Counted from the first letter of the stretch, positions 34,161 to 42,720 are shown. The stretch is DNA of 64,000 bases from Pseudomonas sp. GV085 (GCF_003050925.1 NZ_QAOV01000008.1:186001-250000), one strand, 5' to 3'. Notes: generated by a model from the letters alone, not told the origin. Translations and numbers: made by a program.

Positions 34161-35174
34161 ATGACTCATTCGATTGCATTCAACTTTGAAGACGGCGTCA
34201 CCCGATTCATCGACGCTAATGTCGGCGAAACCGTGGCCGATGCCGCGTACCGCCAGGGCATCAACATTCCGCTGGACTGCCGCGACGGTGCCTGTGGCAC
34301 CTGCAAGTGTTTTGCCGAAGCCGGCACCTACGATCTGGGTGAGGAATACATCGAAGACGCCCTCAGCCCTGCAGAGGCCGAGCAGGGTTTTGTCCTGACC
34401 TGCCAGATGCGCGCCCAAAGCGATTGCGTGGTACGGGTGCCGACATCCTCCGAAGTCTGCCGCACCCGTCAGGCCAGCTTTGAGGCCACCATCAGCGCCG
34501 TGCGCCAGTTGTCCGACAGCACCATCGCGCTGTCGATCAAGGGCGATTCCTTGAGCAAGCTGGCGTTCCTGCCGGGGCAGTACGTGAACCTGGGGATTCC
34601 CGGCAGCGAACAGACCCGCGCCTATTCGTTCAGCTCGTTGCAGCGCGACGGTGAGGTCAGTTTCCTGATCCGCAACGTGCCCGGCGGCTTGATGAGCAGC
34701 TTCCTGACCGGCATGGCCAAGGCCGGTGACAGCATGAGCCTGGCCGGTCCCTTGGGCAGCTTTTACCTGCGGGACATCCGTCGGCCGCTGTTGCTGCTGG
34801 CCGGTGGCACCGGGCTGGCGCCGTTCACCGCGATGCTGGAGAAGATCGCCGAGCAGGGCAGCGATCATCCGCTGCATCTGATCTACGGCGTGACCCACGA
34901 TTTCGACCTGGTGGAAATCGACCGCCTCGAAGCCTTCGCCGCGCGCATTCCCAACTTCACCTTCAGCGCCTGCGTCGCCAGCCCCGAGAGCCAGCACCCG
35001 CTCAAGGGCTACGTGACCCAGCACATCGAGCCGAAGCATTTGAACGATGGCGACGTCGACGTCTACCTGTGCGGCCCGCCGCCGATGGTCGAGGCCGTCA
35101 GCCAGTTCATTCGCGAGCAAGGCATCGCGCCTGCCAACTTTTACTACGAAAAATTTGCTGCCAGCGCGGCATAA
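34161..35174 (+). CDS. benC: Benzoate dioxygenase electron-transfer component BenC
   Basis: The protein has 337 residues from the ATG after benB. A plant-type [2Fe-2S] ferredoxin domain (CRDGACGTCKCF, then a later Cys in VLTCQM) is followed by an FAD-binding domain (RAYSFSSL) and a NAD-binding domain (LLLAGGTGLAPFTAML, CGPPPMVEAV). It passes electrons from NADH to the BenAB oxygenase. Confidence 0.95.
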   Translation: MTHSIAFNFEDGVTRFIDANVGETVADAAYRQGINIPLDCRDGACGTCKCFAEAGTYDLGEEYIEDALSPAEAEQGFVLTCQMRAQSDCVVRVPTSSEVCRTRQASFEATISAVRQLSDSTIALSIKGDSLSKLAFLPGQYVNLGIPGSEQTRAYSFSSLQRDGEVSFLIRNVPGGLMSSFLTGMAKAGDSMSLAGPLGSFYLRDIRRPLLLLAGGTGLAPFTAMLEKIAEQGSDHPLHLIYGVTHDFDLVEIDRLEAFAARIPNFTFSACVASPESQHPLKGYVTQHIEPKHLNDGDVDVYLCGPPPMVEAVSQFIREQGIAPANFYYEKFAASAA

Positions 35175-35229
35175 ATCGCGAAGTGATAGCGAGGGTGTAC
35201 TCGAATACCGCCCTCGGCAAAAAATTCCC

Positions 35230-35344
35230 TGTAGGAGCGAGCTTGCTCGCGAAGTTCTTCTGAGCGCCGCGTCTATTCAGAAAACACGCGTTATCGTTAA
35301 CGACCATCGTCGGAACGCCGCCCGGAGACAAGCTCGCTCCTACA
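35230..35344. repeat. REPIN of the GTAGGAGCGAGC family inside the ben operon
   Basis: Inverted REPs flank a spacer holding the CGTTATCGTTAACGACC sequence shared, in the other direction, with other REPINs here. It sits between benC and benD, within what would otherwise be one operon. Confidence 0.85.
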
Positions 35345-35376
35345 GGTTTATGGGCATCCGTCGTCATGAGGTACAC

Positions 35377-36150
35377 ATGAACAGATTTCACGAAAAAGTC
35401 GCACTGATCACCGGCGCTGCCCAAGGCATCGGGCGGCGGGTGGCTGAGCGCATGGCCGCGGAAGGGGCGAAGCTGATCCTGGTGGACCGCTCCGACCTGG
35501 TGTTCGAAGTCCAGCAACAACTGGCCGCGACCACCCAGGTGCTGGCCCTGACCGCTGATCTTGAACAATACGAGGAATGCTGTCGGGTGATGCATACCGC
35601 CGTCGAGCGCTTCGATCGCCTCGACGTGCTGGTCAATAACGTCGGCGGGACAATCTGGGCCAAGCCGTTCGAGCACTATGAAGCGTCGCAGATCGAGGCC
35701 GAGGTTCGCCGTTCGCTGTTCCCGACCTTGTGGTGCTGCCATGCGGCGCTGCCGTACATGCTGGAGCAGGGCAGCGGGGCGATCGTCAACGTATCCTCCA
35801 TCGCCACCCGCAGCCTCAACCGCGTGCCCTACGGTGCGGCAAAGGGTGGGGTCAATGCATTGACCGCTTGTCTGGCATTCGAAACCGCCGGTCGTGGCGT
35901 GCGGGTCAACGCCACTGCACCTGGCGGCACCGAAGCACCGCCGCGACGCATACCCCGCAACGGTGCCGAGCAGAGCGAGCAGGAAAAGCTCTGGTACCAG
36001 CAGATCGTCGACCAGACCCTCGACAGCAGTTTGATGAAACGCTACGGCACCCTGGATGAGCAGGCGGGGGCTATTCTGTTTCTGGCCAGCGACGAAGCGT
36101 CCTATATCACCGGCATGGTCATGCCCGTGGGCGGCGGCGATCAGGGCTGA
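35377..36150 (+). CDS. benD: Benzoate cis-diol dehydrogenase BenD
   Basis: The protein has 257 residues from the ATG of MNRFHEKVALITGAAQGIGR, with TGAGG 7 bases upstream. It is a short-chain dehydrogenase: the nucleotide-binding TGAAQGIG, the NNVGG segment, the catalytic Ser in VSSIATR and Tyr-x3-Lys in YGAAKGG. It oxidises 1,6-dihydroxycyclohexa-2,4-diene-1-carboxylate with loss of CO2 to catechol, which then enters the Cat enzymes encoded upstream. Confidence 0.94.
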   Translation: MNRFHEKVALITGAAQGIGRRVAERMAAEGAKLILVDRSDLVFEVQQQLAATTQVLALTADLEQYEECCRVMHTAVERFDRLDVLVNNVGGTIWAKPFEHYEASQIEAEVRRSLFPTLWCCHAALPYMLEQGSGAIVNVSSIATRSLNRVPYGAAKGGVNALTACLAFETAGRGVRVNATAPGGTEAPPRRIPRNGAEQSEQEKLWYQQIVDQTLDSSLMKRYGTLDEQAGAILFLASDEASYITGMVMPVGGGDQG

Positions 36151-36195
36151 GGCGAACGACAGACAACCCCATCGGCAAACAACGGAGTCTTGGTG

Positions 36196-36894
36196 ATGAG
36201 TGACAAACCCACGATCGTGCTGGTCCATGGTTTTTGGGGCGGCGCTGCCCACTGGAACAAGGTCATCGTCAAATTGCTCAGCCGGGGTGACACGCACATT
36301 CGTGCCGTCGAGTTACCGCTGACTTCGCTGGCCGAGGATGCCGAGCGTACGCGCAAGATGGTCGCCCAGGTGCCGGGGCCGGTGTTGCTGGTGGGGCATT
36401 CCTATGGCGGTGCGGTAATCACTGAAGCGGGTGATTTGCCGAATGTGGTTGGCCTGGTGTATATCGCCGCGTTCGCGCCGGATGCCGGTGAAAGCCCCGG
36501 TGGCATCACGCAACGGCATCTGCCAGCGGCGGCGGCCAACCTGGCGCCCGATAGCGACGGTTACCTGTGGGTCAAGCCAGAGCTCTATCACGAAAGCTTC
36601 TGTCAGGACCTGCCGGCGACCGAAGGGTTGGTCATGGGCCTCACCCAGAAAGCGCCGCTGGCGAGTACCTTCGGTGACACTGTTGGCACGGTGGCCTGGA
36701 AGAAAAAACCATCGTGGTATCAGATTTCGACCGGGGACCGGATGATCGCTCCACAAAACCAGCAATGGATGGCCGAGCGGCTGAACGCCCGGGAGATTCT
36801 GACCTTGACTGCCAGCCATGCGTCCCTGGCGTCGATGCCCGCCGAAGTGGCGGCATTGATCGACAGGGCGGCGACGGCGTTGGCCAAGGGTTAG
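36196..36894 (+). CDS. Alpha/beta-fold hydrolase
   Basis: The protein has 232 residues. The ATG of MSDKPTIVLVHGFWGG is preferred because GGAG lies 8 bases upstream; TTG and GTG occur just before it. The oxyanion-loop HGFWGGAAHW, the nucleophile elbow VGHSYGGAV (Ser at about 70) and a C-terminal His in TASHASL are seen. The family includes esterases of the EstC/pyrethroid-hydrolase and methyl-salicylate esterase type. It follows benD by 45 bases and might release an aromatic acid for the ben pathway (inference from position only). Confidence 0.83.
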   Translation: MSDKPTIVLVHGFWGGAAHWNKVIVKLLSRGDTHIRAVELPLTSLAEDAERTRKMVAQVPGPVLLVGHSYGGAVITEAGDLPNVVGLVYIAAFAPDAGESPGGITQRHLPAAAANLAPDSDGYLWVKPELYHESFCQDLPATEGLVMGLTQKAPLASTFGDTVGTVAWKKKPSWYQISTGDRMIAPQNQQWMAERLNAREILTLTASHASLASMPAEVAALIDRAATALAKG

Positions 36895-37011
36895 GATCCA
36901 GGTTCAACCGGATTCGGGAATCTTCATGGCGATATCTGGTCGGTATTTTGGAGAAGGGCGGGTGTAAGGTAAGCAAGCCAACCTGATATCACTGCCCAGG
37001 AGGAGGTGACT

Positions 37012-37212
37012 ATGAGCGTTCCGATTCTGAACAAAATGCACATGAACGGCTATGACGTACTCAGAGTGAGCAATGGGCCTTGGCGGGTATGTACCCAGGG
37101 TGACCGACTGGGTTCATTTGACAGTCGGGAAGAAGCACTGGCGTTTGCCGCGTCACTGCCCGGCTACAGGGCTCGTGCCGGCAGGCCTGCGAAAAGCCAT
37201 CAAGCAAAGTGA
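37012..37212 (+). CDS. Small DUF2188-like protein
   Basis: The protein has 66 residues, with a very strong AGGAGGAGGTGA ribosome site 4 bases before the ATG. The pattern (GPWRVCTQGDRLGSFDSREEALAFAASLP) of a short beta hairpin followed by an aligned helix resembles DUF2188; the label is tentative. A basic tail (RARAGRPAKSHQAK) follows. It is cytosolic and monocistronic. Confidence 0.6.
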   Translation: MSVPILNKMHMNGYDVLRVSNGPWRVCTQGDRLGSFDSREEALAFAASLPGYRARAGRPAKSHQAK

Positions 37213-37248
37213 AGTCAAGCCCGAAGCCCCGGTGCTCCGGTAATCTCC

Positions 37249-37348
37249 TGTAGGAGCGAGCTTGCTCGCGATGGTCGTTAACGATAACGCGTATTTACTG
37301 GCTAAACGCGGCGCGCTGGAGTCCATCGCGAGCAAGCTCGCTCCTACA
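37249..37348. repeat. REPIN of the GTAGGAGCGAGC family
   Basis: Inverted REP arms with the GGTCGTTAACGATAACGCG spacer, nearly identical to those at 25282 and 30904. It lies at the convergent ends of the small DUF2188-like gene and osmE. Confidence 0.88.
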
Positions 37349-37366
37349 AAAAAGCCCTTAAGGGCG

Positions 37367-37717
37367 CTAGTAGCCACCGCCTCCGCTGGGGCGGGAGGGT
37401 TCCCGGGCCTTTTGCTGCATGTGGCTCCATTCCGCGCACGTCATAAAGCTTTTGTGGTCGACGATGCCCCGGCCGTCAAAGCTGACATTGTAAGCTTGTT
37501 GATGGCCGGACTGAGTCAGTTTGTAGTCAAAGCACGTACCGGGTTCGACGGTACGATCAGTGACCGACAAGGGCTGGCCGCCGATTTGCCGGACTTGCTC
37601 CTGGCTCATGCCGGTGTTGACTTTCGCGACCAGCGGCTGGTCCTGGTAGATCGAGTTGGTGCTGCAGCCTGCCAACGCGGTCAGTGCGACAACCAGCGTG
37701 AATAGAGGCCTGTTCAT
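37367..37717 (-). CDS. osmE: Osmotically inducible lipoprotein OsmE
   Basis: The protein has 116 residues. The lipobox LTALAGCS (Cys at about 18) makes it a lipoprotein. The SmpA/OmlA-like domain (LVAKVNTGMSQEQVRQIGGQPL, GTCFDYKL, FDGRGIV) is the OsmE type. In related bacteria it is induced by high osmolarity and stationary phase. It is followed by a C-terminal Gly-rich tail and preceded by a small coiled-coil gene on the same strand. Confidence 0.88.
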   Translation of the reverse strand: MNRPLFTLVVALTALAGCSTNSIYQDQPLVAKVNTGMSQEQVRQIGGQPLSVTDRTVEPGTCFDYKLTQSGHQQAYNVSFDGRGIVDHKSFMTCAEWSHMQQKAREPSRPSGGGGY

Positions 37718-37730
37718 GGCAGCGCTCCCG

Positions 37731-37970
37731 CTATTGAGCCTTGTTGCGGCTAATGACCTTGGCTTTCACTTCCTCGGCATAGCCGGACAGTTTTTCTTCA
37801 TCACCCTGAAATAAAGAACACAGTCTTTGCACGGCTTGCGCGTCGGCTTCGCTCCCGAGCAGGCGCAATTGCTCCTCGATGCGCAATAGTTCCACTGCCG
37901 ACCAGCGCAAATCTGACGCAAGCCCTTGCAGATCACGCCGAAGTTCCTGTTCCGATTCGTTAAGCCACAT
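37731..37970 (-). CDS. Small helical protein, unknown
   Basis: The protein has 79 residues from the ATG of MWLNESEQELRRDLQGL, with AGGAGG 6 bases upstream; an earlier start lacks a site. It is almost wholly helical and charged (LRWSAVELLRIEEQLRLLGSE, DEEKLSGYAEEVKAKV), so it may form a coiled coil. There is no signal peptide. It is 13 bases upstream of osmE and probably co-transcribed with it. I do not recognise the family. Confidence 0.65.
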   Translation of the reverse strand: MWLNESEQELRRDLQGLASDLRWSAVELLRIEEQLRLLGSEADAQAVQRLCSLFQGDEEKLSGYAEEVKAKVISRNKAQ

Positions 37971-38237
37971 GATGACCTCCTGAACTCTGCACACCGAAAT
38001 TTTAGACCTGTTTACCGCGACGGATGTTGTATTCGTCTGAATCCGCGGGGTTTCCTTTGGTCGGGAATTAAAAGTGAACGAGAAAGTACGCTGTCCTGCC
38101 CAAGAAAGATGGATGGTTTATCCGAACCCAAGGAACTAAACGAGGGAAGCGATATCAATGACTGTCGCTGAATCGTTGGGGTGGATGTAAGGACGACGGC
38201 AAGCTACATTTTCTTATTTGGAATTAAAGGAAGCAGC

Positions 38238-38573
38238 ATGCGGATGTTGATGGGGGGAGTCGCGCTGGCATTGCTGGCCGGGTGTTCATTGCCAGCATCG
38301 CTGGTACCGGGCGAGCCGAATGTCAGCAAGCACAGCACGAAGGCGCCAAAAGAGTATGCGGCGTGCGTGTTGCCGGCCTGGCAAAAGGAAGTCTCCAATA
38401 CCACCCAGGTTTCGATATCCAACGGATACCGCATCACCGCGCCCAGCGTGATCACGGCCGACGAAGTGCTGGATATCGTGAAGTACAAGGACGGCAGCCG
38501 GATATCGCTGTATCAGGGGCCACCTTGGGCCAAATCCGGCGACCTGCGCAAAATCGTGCATGATTGCTTGTAA
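38238..38573 (+). CDS. Small predicted lipoprotein
   Basis: The protein has 111 residues. The ATG (AAAGGAAGCAGC upstream) begins MRMLMGGVALALLAGCSLPA, a lipobox with Cys at about 16. The mature part (EYAACVLPAWQKEVSNTTQV, ITADEVLDIVKYKDGSRISLY, KIVHDCL) has two further Cys that may form a disulphide. I do not recognise a named family. An intrinsic terminator follows 27 bases after the stop. Confidence 0.72.
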   Translation: MRMLMGGVALALLAGCSLPASLVPGEPNVSKHSTKAPKEYAACVLPAWQKEVSNTTQVSISNGYRITAPSVITADEVLDIVKYKDGSRISLYQGPPWAKSGDLRKIVHDCL

Positions 38574-38599
38574 GCGCGAGAGAGTGAAGGAAGAAAAAG

Positions 38600-38632
38600 A
38601 CCGGATGCCTGACGTGCATCCGGTTTTTTTTT
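38600..38632 (+). terminator. Intrinsic terminator
   Basis: A 9-bp stem ACCGGATGC / GCATCCGGT with a 7-base loop is followed by eight T residues. It ends the small lipoprotein transcript and lies just before the convergent Rrf2 gene end. Confidence 0.9.
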
Positions 38633-38637
38633 GTGAA

Positions 38638-39198
38638 TCAGTCTGAAAGGTTGGTGGTCGGGATGATGTGCTCGTCCGCCTGGGCGGCACTTTTGCGTTC
38701 CCGACGCTCGTTCATCCAGCTTTCCACTTTTACGCCGAATTCCGGCGGGGCTTTGCGCCCGAATTTCCTGGCGATGTCGAGGATGGTCTGTTGGGCCAAG
38801 GCCTCTTCCATACGTTTTTGCGCAACCATCATCGCGCCATGGATCGCGCACAGTCCTTCCAATGCCCATTCAGGCGGGGTGCCGTCAAACACGGCGCAAC
38901 GGCCGCGGATCTCCCGACAATCGAAGATCGACTTGCGACCGTCGATGGCGTTGACGATATCCAGCAACGTGATTTCGTCAGCGGGCCGGGCCAGCTTGAA
39001 GCCACCGCGCACGCCTTCGGTGGCGACCACCAGTTTGCCTTTGGCCAGTTTGGTGAAGATTTTCGCCAGATAGTCCTGGGGGACACCTTGCAGATCGGCA
39101 AGGTCGCGCACGCTCGCTTCGCGCGAGTCGCCGCCATTACCCACCAGAAAAAGCAGGCAGTGGATGCCGTATTCGACACCCGCGCTGTAAAGAGACAT
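38638..39198 (-). CDS. Rrf2 family transcriptional regulator
   Basis: The protein has 186 residues from the ATG of MSLYSAGVEYGIHCLLFLV, with GGAG 7 bases upstream. A winged-helix Rrf2 domain (about 1-85: SVRDLADLQGVPQDYLAKIFTKLAKGKLV, GGFKLARPADEITLLDIVNAIDG) is followed by a Cys cluster region (CREIRGRCAVFDG, GLCAIHG). Three cysteines at spacing suited to an Fe-S cluster are present, as in IscR/NsrR-like members. It is divergent from an NAD(P)/FAD oxidoreductase, its likely target. A palindrome of IscR type lies just upstream. Confidence 0.87.
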   Translation of the reverse strand: MSLYSAGVEYGIHCLLFLVGNGGDSREASVRDLADLQGVPQDYLAKIFTKLAKGKLVVATEGVRGGFKLARPADEITLLDIVNAIDGRKSIFDCREIRGRCAVFDGTPPEWALEGLCAIHGAMMVAQKRMEEALAQQTILDIARKFGRKAPPEFGVKVESWMNERRERKSAAQADEHIIPTTNLSD

Positions 39199-39207
39199 GC
39201 AAATCTC

Positions 39208-39222
39208 CGACTGAATTAGTCG
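39208..39222. promoter_or_regulatory. Rrf2/IscR-type operator
   Basis: CGACTGAATTAGTCG has perfect 5-bp arms and fits the core YGACTR-www-YAGTCR of IscR type 1 sites. It lies 10-24 bases upstream of the Rrf2 start codon, so autorepression is likely. Confidence 0.6.
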
Positions 39223-39509
39223 CAAATTCTAGCAGCCGACAGCAAGTCAGGCAACGAATCCCTCCTCGATCAATCTTTTTTCATGACTGCTAACGCTGTT
39301 CTGATGCGCTGAATACAGGGTATTCAGCTCAGGGGTCGGGTTTTTCGATGGTGACCCTCGGTAAAAACCTGTTGCAGGTTTTAACTAGGATCAATACAGT
39401 CGTAGTTGTTCGGTCGCAGTGGCAGGCGTTCATCCGGGTACAACCCGACGGCGATCCTTGAACCCCTCAACGATTTTCAACGTTTGGTCATTCCCCCCAG
39501 GAGTCAAAA
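39223..39509. other. Gap between the Rrf2 gene and the oxidoreductase
   Basis: No gene is seen. A short hairpin AAAACCTG-TTG-CAGGTTTT lies at 39364-39382, and the final CAGGAG is the ribosome site of the downstream gene. The promoter itself could not be assigned with confidence. Confidence 0.5.
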
Positions 39510-40712
39510 ATGAAGCAGCACATTCTGGTAATCGGCGCAGGTTTCGGTGGCATGTGGACCGCTTTGAGTGCCACCCGCCTGTTCGACATTCACGGCCACA
39601 ACGACGTTGCAGTGACCGTGCTGGCTCCACAGGCCGAGCTGCGTGTGCGTCCGCGCTTCTACGAGCCGAACGCCCACCAACTGGCCGCGCCGATTGGCGA
39701 TCTGTTCGATGCCGTAGGGGTCAAGTTCATCAAGGGCGCGGCGCAGACCATCGACGTCGGGCAAAAACAGGTCGGCTATGTCGATGCCACAGGTGCCCGA
39801 CAAGTCTGCAGCTACGACAAACTCGTTCTGGCCACCGGCAGTCGCCTGGCTTCGCCGAACACCCCGGGCGTGGCCGAACACGCGTTCGATGTCGATCAGA
39901 TCGAACAGGCCGTGCGTCTGGAAAACCACCTCAAGGCGCTGGCCAATCAGCCCGAAAGCACGGCACGCAACACCGTGGTGGTGGCCGGTGGCGGTTTCAC
40001 CGGGATCGAAACGGCGACTGAAATGCCGACCCGCCTGCGGGCCATCTTCGGCGACCGTGCCGACATCAATGTGATCATCGTTGACCGTGGCGATAAAATT
40101 GGCGGCTCGATGGGTGAGGAAATCGCCGAATCGATCGTCGAGGCCAGCGTGGCGACCGGCGTGAAATGGCACTTGAAGGCCTCGGTGGTGTCGGTCGATG
40201 CCAATGGCGTGACCCTGTCCGACGGTGCTCGCATCGACGCAAACACCGTGGTCTGGACCACCGGCGTTCGAGCCAGCTCCCTGACCGAGCAGATTCCGGC
40301 CGAGCGCGATCACCTGGGCCGTCTGCATGTCGACGCACACCTGAAAGTCATCGGCCAGGACGACATCTTCGCCACCGGCGACGTTGCCTATGCGGCCAGT
40401 GACGAGATCGGCAACTACGCCTTGATGACCTGTCAGCACGCTATTTCGCTGGGTCGTCACGCCGGCAACAACGTCGCCGCGCAGATCCTCGGTGTCGACC
40501 CGACGCCGTACAGCCAGCCGAAATACGTGACCTGCCTCGATCTGGGCGCCTGGGGCGCGGTGTACACCGAGGGTTGGGATCGTCAGGTCAAGCTGGTCAA
40601 GGAGGAGGCCAAGGCGCTGAAGACTCAGATCAATACCTTGTGGATCTACCCGCCAGCAGCTGATCGTGTCGCTGCATTGGCTTCGGCGGATCCGATGATT
40701 CCTGTGGCCTGA
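39510..40712 (+). CDS. NAD(P)/FAD-dependent oxidoreductase, NDH-2-like
   Basis: The protein has 400 residues, with CCAGGAG 7 bases before the ATG. A FAD-binding GAGFGGMW motif lies at the N-terminus, a second dinucleotide motif (VVAGGGFTGIETATEM) near residue 155, and a late FAD contact (DDIFATGDVAYA) near 290. This is the type II NADH dehydrogenase/pyridine nucleotide-disulphide layout. No redox-active disulphide pair is visible. It could pass electrons from NAD(P)H to quinone or an acceptor. It is divergent from an Rrf2 regulator; a terminator follows. Confidence 0.88.
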   Translation: MKQHILVIGAGFGGMWTALSATRLFDIHGHNDVAVTVLAPQAELRVRPRFYEPNAHQLAAPIGDLFDAVGVKFIKGAAQTIDVGQKQVGYVDATGARQVCSYDKLVLATGSRLASPNTPGVAEHAFDVDQIEQAVRLENHLKALANQPESTARNTVVVAGGGFTGIETATEMPTRLRAIFGDRADINVIIVDRGDKIGGSMGEEIAESIVEASVATGVKWHLKASVVSVDANGVTLSDGARIDANTVVWTTGVRASSLTEQIPAERDHLGRLHVDAHLKVIGQDDIFATGDVAYAASDEIGNYALMTCQHAISLGRHAGNNVAAQILGVDPTPYSQPKYVTCLDLGAWGAVYTEGWDRQVKLVKEEAKALKTQINTLWIYPPAADRVAALASADPMIPVA

Positions 40713-40740
40713 TTGATTCGAACATCACGTCTGAATAAAA

Positions 40741-40776
40741 AAATCCCGCTCGGGTTCGCCTGAGCGGGATTTTTTA
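40741..40776 (+). terminator. Intrinsic terminator
   Basis: AAATCCCGCTC / GAGCGGGATTT form an 11-bp stem with a short loop, preceded by A residues and followed by T residues. It can act in both directions and ends the oxidoreductase transcript. Confidence 0.9.
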
Positions 40777-40793
40777 CGCGTTGATTGCCTGTA

Positions 40794-40841
40794 TGAAATT
40801 TACCGTGTATTTTTTCATGAAATTAGAAATACAAAATTTCA
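40794..40841. promoter_or_regulatory. Nested A/T-rich palindromes before the polyamine module
   Basis: TGAAATTT (40794) pairs with AAATTTCA (40834), enclosing the perfect palindrome TTTCATGAAA (40813-40822) and a GTATTT/AAATAC pair. The block ends 9 bases before the puuB-like ATG. It is a probable operator for the co-located XRE-cupin regulator. Confidence 0.6.
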
Positions 40842-40850
40842 CGAGGCCGT

Positions 40851-42140
40851 ATGTTTCAGCAATCCACCCGGCATGTCGCCAGTTACTACGCCCACACCTG
40901 CGCCGATCGTCTGGTCGATCGAGCTGCACTGGAAGGTGAGCACGACACCGAAGTGCTGATCATCGGGGCCGGTTTCAGTGGTTTGCACACGGCTTTGCGC
41001 CTGGCGCTGGCCGGCAAGCGCGTGACCTTGCTCGAAGCCAGCCGGGTGGCCTGGGCCGCGTCCGGGCGTAATGGCGGGCAGGCGATTCTCGGCTGGTCGT
41101 GCGACATGCCACCGCTGGAAGCGGCGCTGGGTTACGAACGGGCACGGCGACTGTGGGACGGCATGCGCTGGGCTGCGCGCGAACTGCGTGATTTGCCCGG
41201 CCGCCATGGGTTCGATTGCGACTACCGCGCCGGCCATCTCTGGACCTCGGTGATGCCGCGTCGGGTCGGCTTGCTGACGGAGTGGCAACACGAGGCCAGC
41301 CACAAATGGGGGCACGACAAACTGCAATTCATTCCACGGCAACAGTTGCCGGAGTGGGTGGCCAGCAAGCGTTATCAGGCCGGCCTGTTCGACCCCGAGG
41401 GCGGGCATTTGAATCCGTTGAAACTGGCCCTGGGCCTTGCCGATGCGATCGAGCGGGCCGGTGGCCGCATCCACGAGCAAAGCAAGGCGCTGAGCTATGG
41501 CGAGGAGGGCGACGGGTTTGTGGTGACGACCGAACGCGGTCGTATTCGTGCCGATGTGCTGGTGCTGGCGTGCAACGCCTACCTCGACCGGCTCGACCCG
41601 CAACTGGCGAGTTGCGTGTTGCCGGTCGGGACCTATCAGGTCGCGACTGCGCCGCTCACCAAGGACCAGGCCACGGCGCTGCTGCCGAGCAACGTGTGCG
41701 TGACCGACAACCAGTTCGTGCTCGATTATTTCCGGCGCACCCCGGATAACCGCCTGTTGTTCGGCGGCGGTTGCACTTACCTGGGCGGGATGCCCAAGGA
41801 CATCGCCGCGGCGACCCGGCCGTTCCTGGAGCGCGTGTTCCCGCAACTCACCGGCGTCGATCTGGAGTTTGCCTGGGGCGGACACATCGACCTGACCCTC
41901 AAGCGCACGCCGGATATCGGCCGCCGGGGCGATCTGTACTGGATGCAGGGGTATTCCGGGCATGGCGTGCTGCCGACACTGGCCGCGGCACGGGCGGTGT
42001 CCGACGCGATACTCGGTCAGCCCGACGAGCTGTCCCTGTATCAGGGCCTGAACAACGGCAGTTTTCCCGGCGGAAAATACCTGGCCGCGCCGCTGGAAGC
42101 CATCGGCAAGGCTTGGTATCGACTGCGCGACAGCATTTGA
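40851..42140 (+). CDS. puuB: FAD-dependent amine oxidase, gamma-glutamylputrescine oxidase type
   Basis: The protein has 429 residues. A DAO-type FAD fold has the dinucleotide motif LIIGAGFSGLHTALRLA near residue 35. Family marks AASGRNGGQAILGWS, GCTYLGGMP and the C-terminal GYSGHGVLPTLAAARAVSD are present. PuuB-like enzymes oxidise gamma-glutamylated amines to the aldehyde. With the XRE-cupin regulator and glutamine-synthetase-like enzyme that follow, it forms a gamma-glutamylation route for a polyamine or similar amine. The substrate cannot be read from sequence. Confidence 0.82.
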   Translation: MFQQSTRHVASYYAHTCADRLVDRAALEGEHDTEVLIIGAGFSGLHTALRLALAGKRVTLLEASRVAWAASGRNGGQAILGWSCDMPPLEAALGYERARRLWDGMRWAARELRDLPGRHGFDCDYRAGHLWTSVMPRRVGLLTEWQHEASHKWGHDKLQFIPRQQLPEWVASKRYQAGLFDPEGGHLNPLKLALGLADAIERAGGRIHEQSKALSYGEEGDGFVVTTERGRIRADVLVLACNAYLDRLDPQLASCVLPVGTYQVATAPLTKDQATALLPSNVCVTDNQFVLDYFRRTPDNRLLFGGGCTYLGGMPKDIAAATRPFLERVFPQLTGVDLEFAWGGHIDLTLKRTPDIGRRGDLYWMQGYSGHGVLPTLAAARAVSDAILGQPDELSLYQGLNNGSFPGGKYLAAPLEAIGKAWYRLRDSI

Positions 42141-42165
42141 AGCGACACTTTCTGGAAGCCTTTAG

Positions 42166-42720
42166 ATGGACATGCAAGAAGAAATCTCGGCGCTGGCGAT
42201 CCTGATCCAGGACCTGCGCAAACACAAAAAGTACACCCTCAAGGAGCTGGCGGACAAAATCGGCCGCTCCGTCGGTTTTCTGTCCCAGGTCGAGCGCGGC
42301 CTGTCGCGCCCGACGGTGGCAGACCTGACCGCCATCAGCGAAACCCTGGGGGTGCCGACCACCTATTTCTACAGCCTGCCCAAACCCATGGCCTTGTCCT
42401 GGGTCACCCGCCCGGACGAGCGCCGCACGCTGTACTACGCCGACGGCATCACCGACATCCTCGTTTCGCCAAAAATGCGTGCGTCCTTTTCGATGCTCGA
42501 AAGCCAGCTCGAGCCTGGCGCCAGCAGCGGCGACCGGCACATGAAGGACAGCTCGGAGCAGGGCGGTTACGTACTCGAAGGGGAGCTGACCCTGTGGCTC
42601 GACGACAACGAACCGGTGACCTTGCGCCCCGGTGATAGCTTTCAACTGGCCAGCCATGCGCACTGCCGCTACGGCAACCTGTCCGATCAACTGACCCGTG
42701 TGCTTTGGGTTTACACCTGA
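42166..42720 (+). CDS. XRE-cupin regulator, PuuR-like
   Basis: The protein has 184 residues. An N-terminal helix-turn-helix (about 8-65, LRKHKKYTLKELADKIGRSVGFLSQVERGLSRPTV) is joined to a C-terminal cupin domain (about 105-180, EPGASSGDRHMKDSSEQGGYVLEGELTLWL). This is the layout of PuuR-type repressors, which sense a polyamine intermediate. It lies between the puuB-like and puuA-like genes with short gaps (25 and 20 bases) and very likely controls the palindromic region before the first gene. Confidence 0.87.
   Translation: MDMQEEISALAILIQDLRKHKKYTLKELADKIGRSVGFLSQVERGLSRPTVADLTAISETLGVPTTYFYSLPKPMALSWVTRPDERRTLYYADGITDILVSPKMRASFSMLESQLEPGASSGDRHMKDSSEQGGYVLEGELTLWLDDNEPVTLRPGDSFQLASHAHCRYGNLSDQLTRVLWVYT

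Noticed and set aside
25251..37348. Recurrent palindromes as CRISPR or insertion sequences
   Set aside because: They are paired inverted REPs with conserved short spacers and contain no transposase gene.
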